From an uncultured Porphyromonadaceae bacterium (GTDB lineage: Bacteria; Bacteroidota; Bacteroidia; Bacteroidales; Muribaculaceae), in NCBI GenBank assembly GCA_902461565.1, contig CABPYL010000006.1, positions 29,352 to 93,351 of the forward strand: DNA of 64,000 bases, read 5' to 3'. Made by a program: the position numbers and the translations under genes. The notes below the pieces were generated by a model. It had not been told where the DNA came from, made no database searches, and saw only the letters and a program-made list of their open reading frames with translations. Below, in pieces: positions 25,296 to 34,037 of this stretch. The stretch's first letter is position 1, and each line of letters begins with the position of its first letter.

Positions 25296-26501
25296 ATGGC
25301 TGCTACCAAAGATAATGCAAGCCCCAAGACTGTGCGCCGCACGGGGGGCTCGCAGCCATCGCGCCGCGGTACGGCGGCTAAGGCAAATGCGCCGAAAGCA
25401 CGCAAACCGGTGTGGCGGCGCATTGTGGATGTGCTGCTGATAATTGTTGACGTGCTTGTAGTTGGGGCGCTGTGCCTTACAAGCTATGCCGGCATGGTGT
25501 CGCCGCTGAAGAACGGCGGCATTTGGGGAATATTCCCTCTGGGACTGCCGATAGTGCTTCTGGTGATGTTCGGTCTGACGGTGCTTCAGCTGTTCATAAA
25601 CCGCAAGGGGCTTTTTATCCTTCTTGGCGGCGTGCTGCTGTGCGGAGGACCGCTGCTTACATACTGCCCGCTACATATCGGCACCGACAAACCGCGGGAG
25701 GGCGCAGAAACATTTACACTGCTGACCTACAATGTGCTTAACTTTGAGCCGGAGGATACCGCGATGACCAAAGACGGAAGCCCGGCGCTGGATTATATTC
25801 TGCGGACAGATGCGGATGTGGTATGCCTGCAGGAGGTGGCCGGTTTTGCTCCGGGCAAACGCAGCGGCATTACCCCCGGGCAGCTCGACAAGCTGCATTC
25901 GCAGTATCCGTACGTTATTGTAAGCGGCAAGGCGCAGGCGTTTCTTTCCAAGTATCCTGTGCAGCCGATACACCTGGATAATTCCGAGGAATCATTTGTG
26001 TCCGGCGACATAGGCGCGTACCGTATAACTTTGCCTACAGGTAAGTTGGTAACGATATTCAACGTGCATCTGTACTCATATTCGCTTAATGCCGACGATA
26101 AGGAGATATACGTGAACCTTACCGGGCTCAAGCGCGAACCGTTCTCCGATGTCCGCACGCAACTGCTTCACAAACTGCGAGTGGCTGCCGAGGGCCGCGC
26201 CCGGCAGGCCATACAGATGCAGCGGTGGATACGCCTGTACGGCGGTCCGGACTGCATTGTGTGCGGCGACTTCAACGACGTGCAGGGATGCTACACCATA
26301 CGCCACCTGGCCGAATCGGGCTTTGAGGACGTGTATCCGCGCGTGGGCTTCGGACCGATGATAACTTATCATGACGACCGATTCTATTTCTGCATAGACC
26401 ATATCCTGAGCCGGGGCAATCTTAAACCTCTGTGGCTGCGCAAAGGCCGTCTCACGGCCTCCGACCACTATCCTTTATTGACCGAATTCGAGATAATTTA
26501 A
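25296..26501 (+). CDS. Membrane-anchored endonuclease/exonuclease/phosphatase family protein
   Basis: 401 residues. A basic N-terminus (1-45) is followed by three closely spaced membrane helices (about 48-125), then an EEP domain. Motifs: LLTYNVLNF, DADVVCLQEV, FNVHLYSYSL, CGDFNDV, IDHILSR and ASDHYPLLTEFEI with the catalytic Asp-His pair. The substrate may be a phospholipid, nucleic acid or phosphoester and cannot be chosen from sequence. It is translationally linked to the rhomboid gene. Confidence 0.87.
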   Translation: MAATKDNASPKTVRRTGGSQPSRRGTAAKANAPKARKPVWRRIVDVLLIIVDVLVVGALCLTSYAGMVSPLKNGGIWGIFPLGLPIVLLVMFGLTVLQLFINRKGLFILLGGVLLCGGPLLTYCPLHIGTDKPREGAETFTLLTYNVLNFEPEDTAMTKDGSPALDYILRTDADVVCLQEVAGFAPGKRSGITPGQLDKLHSQYPYVIVSGKAQAFLSKYPVQPIHLDNSEESFVSGDIGAYRITLPTGKLVTIFNVHLYSYSLNADDKEIYVNLTGLKREPFSDVRTQLLHKLRVAAEGRARQAIQMQRWIRLYGGPDCIVCGDFNDVQGCYTIRHLAESGFEDVYPRVGFGPMITYHDDRFYFCIDHILSRGNLKPLWLRKGRLTASDHYPLLTEFEII

Positions 26502-26523
26502 CACTTCTTGTTGCAAAGCATTG

Positions 26524-26554
26524 TTGCAAATCCGTTTTATTGCCTATCTTTGCA
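26524..26554 (+). promoter_or_regulatory. ilvE promoter
   Basis: TATCTTTGCA (26545-26554) is an exact -7 match. TTG (26524-26526) stands 18 bp upstream as a weak -33. The ATG at 26580 follows after 25 bp. Confidence 0.65.
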
Positions 26555-26579
26555 TCGATTAACAAAACCAAAAAATTGC

Positions 26580-27602
26580 ATGGAACACACAATAGACTGG
26601 GGCTCGCTCCCCTTCGGCTATTATCCCACCGACAATAACGTGCGCTGCGTTTATCGCGACGGACAGTGGGGCCCGGTAGAAGTTTCACAATCCGATACAA
26701 TCAACATCCACATGGCCGCCACATCGCTTCACTACGGCCAGGAGATTTTCGAGGGACTGAAAGCCTTCCGGGGCGTAGACGGCAAAATACGCATTTTCCG
26801 TCTTGAAGAAAACGCCAAGCGCATGCAGGAATCCGCCAAGGGCCTGCTGATGCAACCGATACCTGTTGAACTGTTCAAGGAAATGTGTGTGAAGGTGGTG
26901 AAACTGAACGAGCGTTTCATTCCGCCATACGGCAGCGGCGCGTCGCTGTATATCCGCCCGTTGGAAATAGGTCTTACGCCCCGCATCGGCGTAAAGGAAG
27001 CCGACGAATATCTGTTCATAGTAATGGTAACGCCTGTGGGTCCTTATTTCAAAGGCGGTTTCAAGAACACCAACATCTGCATAATGCGCGAGTATGACCG
27101 TGTGGCACCCCGGGGCACAGGCCGCTGGAAAGTCGGCGGCAACTATGCCGCCTCTATGGCAGCGACACACAGGGCCCACGAGATGGGCTACTCGGCTGTG
27201 CTTTTCCTTGATCCCAAGGAGAAGAAGTATCTCGACGAATGCGGACCGGCCAACTTCTTCGCCATAAAGGACGGCAAGTACATAACGCCGAAGTCGGATT
27301 CGATTCTTCCGTCCATCACCAATATGAGCCTTATGGAGCTTGCCCGCGAAATGGGCATGGAGGTGGAGCAGCGCCACATCACAGTAGACGAACTCGCGGA
27401 AATCAGCGAGGCAGCAGCCTGCGGCACAGCCGCCGTATGCTCGCCCATAGGTGAAATCGACGACATCGACACCGGCAAGAAATACATAATCAGCAAGGAC
27501 GGCAAGCCCGGCCCTGTAACCACCGAATTTGTCCGCCGCCTCGACGCTATCCGTCAGGGCGAGGAAGAGGACGTTCATGGCTGGAACACCATCGTTGAAT
27601 GA
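26580..27602 (+). CDS. ilvE: Branched-chain amino acid aminotransferase
   Basis: 340 residues from the ATG at 26580. Class IV PLP aminotransferase: LHYGQEIFEGLKAFRG near the N-terminus, the PLP-binding Lys in RWKVGGNYAASM (about residue 184), LDECGPANFFAI and AACGTAAVCSPIGEI. It transfers amino groups between glutamate and the keto acids of Leu, Ile and Val. The stop overlaps the next gene (ATGA), linking it to the HD protein. Confidence 0.95.
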   Translation: MEHTIDWGSLPFGYYPTDNNVRCVYRDGQWGPVEVSQSDTINIHMAATSLHYGQEIFEGLKAFRGVDGKIRIFRLEENAKRMQESAKGLLMQPIPVELFKEMCVKVVKLNERFIPPYGSGASLYIRPLEIGLTPRIGVKEADEYLFIVMVTPVGPYFKGGFKNTNICIMREYDRVAPRGTGRWKVGGNYAASMAATHRAHEMGYSAVLFLDPKEKKYLDECGPANFFAIKDGKYITPKSDSILPSITNMSLMELAREMGMEVEQRHITVDELAEISEAAACGTAAVCSPIGEIDDIDTGKKYIISKDGKPGPVTTEFVRRLDAIRQGEEEDVHGWNTIVE

Positions 27603-28141
27603 CGTCCTGGCAAGAAATTATCGACAGCATATATCCCGCCGGGCGTAAAGTCCGCGGGATTTTGCTTTCGCACAGTCGCTCGGTGGCCACAGCCGCCATC
27701 GATATCGCGCGCCGCCATAAAATAGATATTCCTGAAGAGGATATCGAGACGGCCGCCATGCTACACGATATCGGAATCATCGCCACCGATGCTCCGGGCA
27801 TAGACTGTTACGGTACGTATCCTTATCTGATACACGGCGCTGTCGGCGCCGACATGCTGCGGGCGGCCGGTGCGGCCGAGAAATACGCCTGTGTGGCCGA
27901 AAGGCATACCGGAGCCGGGCTTACGGCCGAAGAGATCGCCGCTTCGGGTCTGCCGTTCCCTCCCGGAAGAAGTTACATGCCCGAAACTACTCTCGAAAAA
28001 CTGATATGTTACGCCGACTGCTTCTATTCCAAAGGCGGCGACGGCAAACGCAAGAATATAGAGCGAGTGGAGGCGTCTATGGCAAAATTCGGGCCTGAAG
28101 TGCTGAACCGTTTCCGCCGGCTGCATGCCATGTTCGGGTGA
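27599..28141 (+). CDS. HD-domain phosphohydrolase
   Basis: 180 residues. The N-terminal half holds the HD signature: SHSRSVATAAIDIARR supplies the first His, and AAMLHDIGII the HD pair with the HDIG form. A further His follows in IHGAVGADMLRAAG. Proteins of this size act on small phosphorylated substrates such as nucleotides. The exact substrate is unknown. The start codon overlaps the ilvE stop. Confidence 0.82.
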   Translation: MTSWQEIIDSIYPAGRKVRGILLSHSRSVATAAIDIARRHKIDIPEEDIETAAMLHDIGIIATDAPGIDCYGTYPYLIHGAVGADMLRAAGAAEKYACVAERHTGAGLTAEEIAASGLPFPPGRSYMPETTLEKLICYADCFYSKGGDGKRKNIERVEASMAKFGPEVLNRFRRLHAMFG

Positions 28142-28224
28142 AAGAGCTATTTTTGTCTGTGAAATTATAATATTTCTTAAAAGCCACCGTTATCTTTCTA
28201 ACACCAATTCTTTATTCTGACGGA

Positions 28225-29025
28225 ATGAACTTTAAAAATATATTATCCGCAGTTGCCTTGAGTCTTTTACTGGCATCCTGCTCGTCGCCGAAAACCGCGC
28301 TTCCGTATTTCTCCGACCTTACATCGAACTCGGGCGATCTGCCCGCGATGCCCTACCTAAGCACGATTGAGCCTGACGATGAACTTGTGATAACGGTGCA
28401 GTCTACCGATGCGCGTGCCACGGCGCAGTACAACATGCCTTTCAGCAATATCGCCACGCCGTCGCTTTCCGGTGTGAGTTCCAATCCGTCCATTATGGGT
28501 TACCGCGTGGATACAGCCGGCGATATCATTTTTCCGGTGCTCGGCAAAATTCATGTTGCGGGCCTGACCGTTGAAGAACTTCAGAGACTGCTTACTGACA
28601 GGATATCCAAGGATGTTGCCGACCCTATTGTAACGGTAGCCATGCGCGATTTCACTGTGGTTGTTGCCGGCGAGGTAACCACGCCGCAGCCTGTGCAGGC
28701 TACAGGCAACCGCATGACCGTACTCGAGGCTCTTGCCGCCGCAGGCGACCTTACCGAGTTCGGTGAGCGTTCCAATGTGCTTGTGATACGCGAGGAAAAC
28801 GGCAAACGCACATTCCAGCGTCTTGACCTAAACAGCTCGGAGACACTGTCATCGCCGTATTACTATCTGCGTCCCAACGACTACGTGTATGTGTCGCCCA
28901 ACTCCATCCGACAGGATAATTCCAAATATAACCAGAACAACGCTTACAAACTGTCGGTTACTTCTACTATCGTGAGTGCCGCATCTGTTATCGCATCCCT
29001 CGTGATTGCGCTCACCGTTAAATAA
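28225..29025 (+). CDS. Polysaccharide export outer-membrane lipoprotein, Wza type
   Basis: 266 residues. Lipobox LLLASCSS. A polysaccharide-export domain (about 45-140: YLSTIEPDDELVITVQS, GYRVDTAGDIIFPVLGKIHVAGLT) and a SLBB-like segment (FTVVVAGEVTTPQPVQATGN, about 150-220) are followed by a C-terminal membrane segment (VSAASVIASLVIALTV). It forms the outer-membrane exit channel for an exopolysaccharide. First gene of a three-gene export set. A weak -7 box (TATCTTTCTA) lies at 28191-28200. Confidence 0.9.
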   Translation: MNFKNILSAVALSLLLASCSSPKTALPYFSDLTSNSGDLPAMPYLSTIEPDDELVITVQSTDARATAQYNMPFSNIATPSLSGVSSNPSIMGYRVDTAGDIIFPVLGKIHVAGLTVEELQRLLTDRISKDVADPIVTVAMRDFTVVVAGEVTTPQPVQATGNRMTVLEALAAAGDLTEFGERSNVLVIREENGKRTFQRLDLNSSETLSSPYYYLRPNDYVYVSPNSIRQDNSKYNQNNAYKLSVTSTIVSAASVIASLVIALTVK

Positions 29026-29033
29026 TTACCGAT

Positions 29034-31334
29034 ATGGCAAGGAAAAGTTCGAATGATTTTATCGATATAACGGCATTGCTGAAACAGTATCTGTCGAAAT
29101 GGTATCTCTTTGTTATTTCGGTGCTTGTATGCGGCGGCCTGGCGTTCTTCGTTACCAAGGTTAAGAAACCAGTATATGCTGTAAACGCCAACATTCTTAT
29201 ATCGACCGACAACAGCAGTTCCCAGCTGCCGAATGCGATGAGCGGCGGGCTTAGCTCGTTGTTCGGCTCGGACGCGTATGTAGAGGACGAAATCTTCCTG
29301 GTTTCGTCGCACTCGCTTTACCGCGACGTGGCACGCGACCTGGGTCTGAATCAGCGCCACTATGTGCGCCGCGGCTTCATGAACACTGAATTCGCCTATC
29401 CGCACTATCCTGTGGAGATACAGACTCCGGCCGGAATGCTTGATACACTTGGCGTGGGAATGGAGTTCAGGGTAAAGGTTGATAAGAAGGGCGAGGCCGA
29501 CATCAAGGTGAAGGCGCTGAAAAAGACTGTTGCCAATGTCAAGGACGTTAAACTGCCGTATATTGTCAAGCTACCCTGGGGAGATTTTACGGTGGCAGCC
29601 ACAAAATATTTTGTGGCTGGCGAAAACCTGGATACCCGAATCACGCTTACTGGCTATGACGCCGCCGCCGAAGTTCTCGACGATGAAGTGGGCGCCGAGA
29701 TTGCTTCTAAGCGAAGCAATGTGATAACACTGAGTATGGAGACGGCCGCGCCTGTTTATGGCAAAGATGTTCTCAACGAAATACTTGTGAAATATAACCA
29801 GCGCGGTATCATGGAAAAACGCCATGAATCGGAGCGTACGGGCAAGTTTATAGAGGACCGGCTGGTGCTTCTGTCTGACGAACTGGCACAGTCTGACAAC
29901 GATATCGAGGCTCTAAAACACCAGAAAGGTATTATAGACCCTACTACTGAAATCCGCTATCAGACTGAAAAGAAAGCCGAAGTGGAGGCCAAGATGATAG
30001 AGGCGCGCACGCAGCTGGAAGTTTACAAGCTGATGTCCGATTTTATCAACGATCCAGCAAACGAATACGATCTTGTGCCTCTTATGATGGATTCGCAGAA
30101 CTTCGCCGAGATGTTCTCCGAATACAACCATACCATTATCAGCCGCCAGCAGCTGCTCAACAGCGCGCATCCCGATAATGTGAACGTGAAGTTGCTGGAT
30201 CAGCGTCTGGATGCTTTGCGATCGAATATCAATACGTCGCTCAACCGCCTGACAAAGTCGCAGACCGCCGTTGTGCGCGACCTTCAGCGTGAACTCGACG
30301 GCACGGCCGGCCAGTTGTCCAACATGACCACCAGCGAGCGCGAATTCAAGGATCTTTTCCGCCAGAATCAGGTTAAGAGCAGTCTGTACCTGTTCCTGTT
30401 GCAGCGCCGGGAGGAAAACCAGCTTATGGAGGCCAACACCCAGCCCAAGGCCCAGATAATCGACGAGGCATATACTATGAGCGAACCGCTCGGCATGGGC
30501 AAGAAGATGATTCTTATCTTGGGCATACTGTTCGGCCTTGTCATTCCTCCGATGTTCCTATACGTGCGGCGCCTTATATACAACCGCTTTGAAACACGTC
30601 AGGATGTTGAACGCATCACCGAGGTACCCATCCTTGGGGAGATGTGCACCGATACCACAGGCCGCAGCGTGGTTGTGTCGCCTTCGGATACATCGCCGGC
30701 CACCGAGCTATTCCGCCTTATGCGTGTGAATCTGCTGTTCGTGCTCAACGATGCCAGCGACAAGGTTGTACTGGTAACGTCAAGTTCGTCGGGCGAAGGC
30801 AAATCGTTTATTTCCATAAATCTTGCGGCGTCGCTTGTTCTTATGGGCAAGAAAGTGATTGTCGTTGGCATGGACCTCCGCAACCCGCGACTGGCCGAAT
30901 ATCTGCACATGACGCCCGCACGCGGCCTGTCGCAGTACTTGTCGTCGTCCGATGTGTCGCTGCAGCAGATTATCAATCCCGCGCCCGGCGTAAAAGGTAT
31001 GGATGTTATCTGTGCCGGTCCTGTACCGCCCAATCCCGGTGAACTTCTTATCTCGAACAAGGTAGACAACATGTTTGCTGAACTTCGCGCGATGTACGAC
31101 TATATTATTGTTGACACAGCTCCGATAGGACTTGTGAGCGATACGTTCACACTGGACCGCGTGGCCGACGCCGCCATTTATGTATGCCGCGCCAATTATA
31201 CGTCGGTACGCGACCTCGATGCCGTCAACGATATCTTCGAGCAGAAACGTCTTAAGAAACTGTCGCTTGTAATCAACGGTACAGCCGCCAAGAAAAGTTA
31301 CGGCTATGCCCATAAGAAAACATCCGAGGAATAA
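29034..31334 (+). CDS. Wzc-like polysaccharide co-polymerase / BY-kinase
   Basis: 766 residues. Two membrane segments (about 22-42 and 492-512) flank a large periplasmic Wzz-type domain with coiled coils and the GNVR-like region (LYLFLLQRREENQL). The cytoplasmic CapB-like ATPase has Walker A SSSGEGKSFISINLA (about 583-597), Walker A' VIVVGMDLRNPRL and Walker B YIIVDTAPIG. The C-terminal tail (KKSYGYAHKKTSEE) has only two tyrosines rather than the usual cluster, so tyrosine autophosphorylation may be limited. Works with the Wza-type protein 8 bp upstream. Confidence 0.9.
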   Translation: MARKSSNDFIDITALLKQYLSKWYLFVISVLVCGGLAFFVTKVKKPVYAVNANILISTDNSSSQLPNAMSGGLSSLFGSDAYVEDEIFLVSSHSLYRDVARDLGLNQRHYVRRGFMNTEFAYPHYPVEIQTPAGMLDTLGVGMEFRVKVDKKGEADIKVKALKKTVANVKDVKLPYIVKLPWGDFTVAATKYFVAGENLDTRITLTGYDAAAEVLDDEVGAEIASKRSNVITLSMETAAPVYGKDVLNEILVKYNQRGIMEKRHESERTGKFIEDRLVLLSDELAQSDNDIEALKHQKGIIDPTTEIRYQTEKKAEVEAKMIEARTQLEVYKLMSDFINDPANEYDLVPLMMDSQNFAEMFSEYNHTIISRQQLLNSAHPDNVNVKLLDQRLDALRSNINTSLNRLTKSQTAVVRDLQRELDGTAGQLSNMTTSEREFKDLFRQNQVKSSLYLFLLQRREENQLMEANTQPKAQIIDEAYTMSEPLGMGKKMILILGILFGLVIPPMFLYVRRLIYNRFETRQDVERITEVPILGEMCTDTTGRSVVVSPSDTSPATELFRLMRVNLLFVLNDASDKVVLVTSSSSGEGKSFISINLAASLVLMGKKVIVVGMDLRNPRLAEYLHMTPARGLSQYLSSSDVSLQQIINPAPGVKGMDVICAGPVPPNPGELLISNKVDNMFAELRAMYDYIIVDTAPIGLVSDTFTLDRVADAAIYVCRANYTSVRDLDAVNDIFEQKRLKKLSLVINGTAAKKSYGYAHKKTSEE

Positions 31335-31343
31335 GGAGACCAA

Positions 31344-32825
31344 GTGGCTGAAGCACTGACATTGCAAGCGGCAGGTCGCCGTGGCTCCATAGCCAAGGAG
31401 CCGTTCACCACGACGTGGGACGACTGGCGCATGCCGCTGTTTTATCTGCTGAGTCTCTCATTATTCGGGCTGTCGTTCTATCCGGCATTCATTCTGATTG
31501 CACTGATTCTGGTGAACAGATGGCGGCAGGACCGCTACGACTTTTCCTTCATGCTCCTTCTGCTGTGGGGCAATTTCGGTTTTGTGGACAAGGGGCAGAC
31601 GGGTATTTTTCTTTCCGATATTGCCCTGTTGGGCAGTGTGCTGCTGTGGCTGTTCTACCGTCGTCCCCCTCTGCTCAACAAAATACTGCTTCTGCTGGTG
31701 GTGTACATTGCCGGCCTTTTCGTGTTCGCATCCTTGTCGCTGGAGAGCATGTCCATCCAGTTCCTTATCATTCGAATGTACATGTCGATTCTGTACATTA
31801 TTATTCCCATAGCCATATTCAGCGGCAAAGACTTCGACATACATATATTTTTCCGCAAGGCAATAATCTATGCAGTGCTTGTGGGCGCGTTTTATATTCT
31901 GGATTCCTTTGTAATATGCGGTAATCTGTTTGTGCCCAACACGAGCATTTCGGGCGGTGCGGTGTCGCGTTTCTACGACTTGTACTGGCGCCCTTTGTCC
32001 ATGCAGCCCTTCCGCAAATATCCGCCGGGCATGTATATGCTCATGCTTGCCATCTATCCAATTGCGCGTATGTATAAAATACGTCCCTGGCAGTGGGCGG
32101 TTCTTCTGCTCGGCCTAATGTCCACATTCACATTCACGGTTATAATCGGCTATGTGGTTGTGTACTTCTTCCTGGTGGTGAGGCCTGCGAAAATATTCAA
32201 ATATGCTCTTGCTGTCGTCGGTGCAGCCTTTGCGCTCTATTTCCTTGATTGCGTTCTGCCGGTAACTAAGGAGAACAGGTTCGAGAATAAGTCGGCTCTT
32301 AGGATAAAGTCGTCGGTTGAGCAGATAAAGATGCTTACAGAGGCGGTTGATGACGAGGATCTTGCCCAGTTTGCGTCGGGGCGTATGGCCCAGATTCTGC
32401 CGAAATTCGAACTTCTGGCGCGCGAGCATCGTCAGGCATACGGTCTTGGCTTTCTGCATCGTGAGAAAACCAAGCTGATGCGCTATACAATTATTAATGA
32501 ATATTATCCGGACCTTTCGGAGAATCAGGAGATTGCCACCGGCATAGAGGTTGTGCCGGCGCAAGTGTACCTTACAATCGGCTATGTGGGACTGATATTC
32601 CATACTCTCGTGTTCGTAATCCTGTATCTTCTTGTGCGGCGTCTGCGCTACTCGGTATATGTGCTGTCGATGCTGTGCCTGAATGTGCTTGTGGGACTTG
32701 GCGGCTACGCCGGTCTTATCGGAGTGTCGGGTCTATTTCTGACCGGCACTTCCGTCGCCGCAGTAATCCTCGCCAACAGGCCGGAAGTATGGGGCAGAGC
32801 ATACCGGGTGCGAAAAAACGGGTAA
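31344..32825 (+). CDS. Polytopic membrane protein, O-antigen polymerase/ligase-like
   Basis: 493 residues starting at GTG, with AAGGAG seven bases ahead. About ten to twelve hydrophobic helices and one large hydrophilic loop (about 310-390, with KSSVEQIKMLTEAVDDEDLAQFASGRM) resemble Wzy/WaaL-type enzymes that join or transfer polysaccharide units. Position after wza and wzc supports this. There are no glycosyltransferase or flippase genes next to it, since the next gene is nuoA. Confidence 0.7.
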   Translation: MAEALTLQAAGRRGSIAKEPFTTTWDDWRMPLFYLLSLSLFGLSFYPAFILIALILVNRWRQDRYDFSFMLLLLWGNFGFVDKGQTGIFLSDIALLGSVLLWLFYRRPPLLNKILLLLVVYIAGLFVFASLSLESMSIQFLIIRMYMSILYIIIPIAIFSGKDFDIHIFFRKAIIYAVLVGAFYILDSFVICGNLFVPNTSISGGAVSRFYDLYWRPLSMQPFRKYPPGMYMLMLAIYPIARMYKIRPWQWAVLLLGLMSTFTFTVIIGYVVVYFFLVVRPAKIFKYALAVVGAAFALYFLDCVLPVTKENRFENKSALRIKSSVEQIKMLTEAVDDEDLAQFASGRMAQILPKFELLAREHRQAYGLGFLHREKTKLMRYTIINEYYPDLSENQEIATGIEVVPAQVYLTIGYVGLIFHTLVFVILYLLVRRLRYSVYVLSMLCLNVLVGLGGYAGLIGVSGLFLTGTSVAAVILANRPEVWGRAYRVRKNG

Positions 32826-32885
32826 AAAATAGCAGAGGAGGGAAAATTTTGTCTCCGGCATAACGATTAATAACAAAAAAAATCC

Positions 32886-32895
32886 TAACTTTGCA
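32886..32895 (+). promoter_or_regulatory. Upstream promoter -7 box of the nuo/atp operon
   Basis: TAACTTTGCA, an exact TAnnTTTGnA, about 140 bp before nuoA. No -33 TTTG in register. It would give a leader of about 130 nt containing a small hairpin (TTAGG...CCTAA). Confidence 0.55.
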
Positions 32896-32981
32896 GACAA
32901 TAGCGGCAGTGTGCCCGTGCCTTAGGTCGTTGCTATGTTCCTAAAGCCCTCAGTGCCAATAATATTCTCCTCATGCCGGTG

Positions 32982-32991
32982 TAACTTTGCA
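32982..32991 (+). promoter_or_regulatory. Downstream promoter -7 box of the nuo/atp operon
   Basis: A second exact copy of TAACTTTGCA, 43 bp before the preferred nuoA ATG. The two boxes are 96 bp apart, suggesting tandem promoters for the 18-gene operon. Confidence 0.6.
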
Positions 32992-33034
32992 CCGCTGCCC
33001 TGTAATGTACAGTAGAATTATTAATATCCAAAAT

Positions 33035-33415
33035 ATGATAACATCAGCCATATTCGGAATAGAGAACAACGGCACGCTCGCCATTACGGCGCTGATTACC
33101 GGCGTTGCGCTGGTATTTCTGGCCCTTTGGATTGCAAAGATGATTTCGCCCCGCTCGTTCAACCCACAGAAAGGTGAGGCATACGAGTGCGGTATCCCAA
33201 CACGCGGCGAAAGTATGTCGCAGTTCAAGGTCGGCTATTACCTCTTTGCCATTCTATTCCTTATGTTTGACGTCGAGACCGTGTTTCTGTTCCCCTGGGC
33301 AGTGCGCATGCGTGAGCTCGGCGTTGATGGTTTAATCAGTATCGCCGTTTTCTTCGGCGTTCTTGTGCTGGGCCTTGTTTATGCCTGGCGGAAAGGAGCA
33401 CTTGAATGGAAGTAA
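33035..33415 (+). CDS. nuoA: NADH-quinone oxidoreductase subunit A
   Basis: 126 residues from the ATG at 33035. An ATG at 33005 is possible but lies almost at the predicted transcript start. Three membrane helices. Family signature KGEAYECGIPTRGESMSQF in the first loop, and LFMFDVETVFLFPW in the second helix with its conserved acidic pair. Membrane arm of complex I. Overlaps nuoB by 10 bp. Confidence 0.95.
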   Translation: MITSAIFGIENNGTLAITALITGVALVFLALWIAKMISPRSFNPQKGEAYECGIPTRGESMSQFKVGYYLFAILFLMFDVETVFLFPWAVRMRELGVDGLISIAVFFGVLVLGLVYAWRKGALEWK

Positions 33416-34014
33416 CCACCAAAAGCATGCCCTACGACGCATGGAAAGATAACGAATACATCGAAAGCCTCGTTAAAGAGCTGAATGCCAACGGCACGAA
33501 CGTGATTGTCGGTCAGCTCGACAAGCTTATCAACTGGGGCCGTTCCAACTCTGTGTGGCCGCTTACCTTCGCTACCAGCTGCTGCGGCATCGAATTTGTA
33601 TCTTTAGGCGCCGCCCGCTTCGACATGGCCCGCTTCGGATGGGAAGTGGCCCGTTCCAGCCCACGCCAGGCCGACTTTATGATGGTTGCCGGTACAATCG
33701 TGAACCGCATGGTGCCCGTATTCCGCCGTCTGTACGACCAGCTCGCCGAGCCCAAGTATGTTATTGCCTGCGGCGGTTGCGCCATATCCGGCGGCCCCTT
33801 CCGCAAGAGCTACCATGTGGCCAAAGGCATCGGCGACATTGTGCCTGTGGATGTGTTCGTTCCCGGCTGTCCTCCGCGCCCCGAGGCCATGATCTACGGT
33901 ATCATGCAGCTTTCGCGCAAGATGAAGGTGGAACGTTTCTTCGGAGGCGTAAACCGTCAGGAAAAACAAAAGGAGTTCCTCGCGCAGCATCCTGTTGCCG
34001 GCGTCGAGGATTAA
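33406..34014 (+). CDS. nuoB: NADH-quinone oxidoreductase subunit B
   Basis: 202 residues. Holds the N2 [4Fe-4S] cluster next to the quinone site: tandem cysteines in TSCCGIEF, then CGGCAISGGPF and VPGCPPRPE. About 40 N-terminal residues precede the conserved core, and a charged tail follows. Couples electron transfer to quinone at the base of the peripheral arm. Confidence 0.97.
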   Translation: MEVTTKSMPYDAWKDNEYIESLVKELNANGTNVIVGQLDKLINWGRSNSVWPLTFATSCCGIEFVSLGAARFDMARFGWEVARSSPRQADFMMVAGTIVNRMVPVFRRLYDQLAEPKYVIACGGCAISGGPFRKSYHVAKGIGDIVPVDVFVPGCPPRPEAMIYGIMQLSRKMKVERFFGGVNRQEKQKEFLAQHPVAGVED

Positions 34015-34037
34015 ACACCAGGAAATAACTTCTGTAT

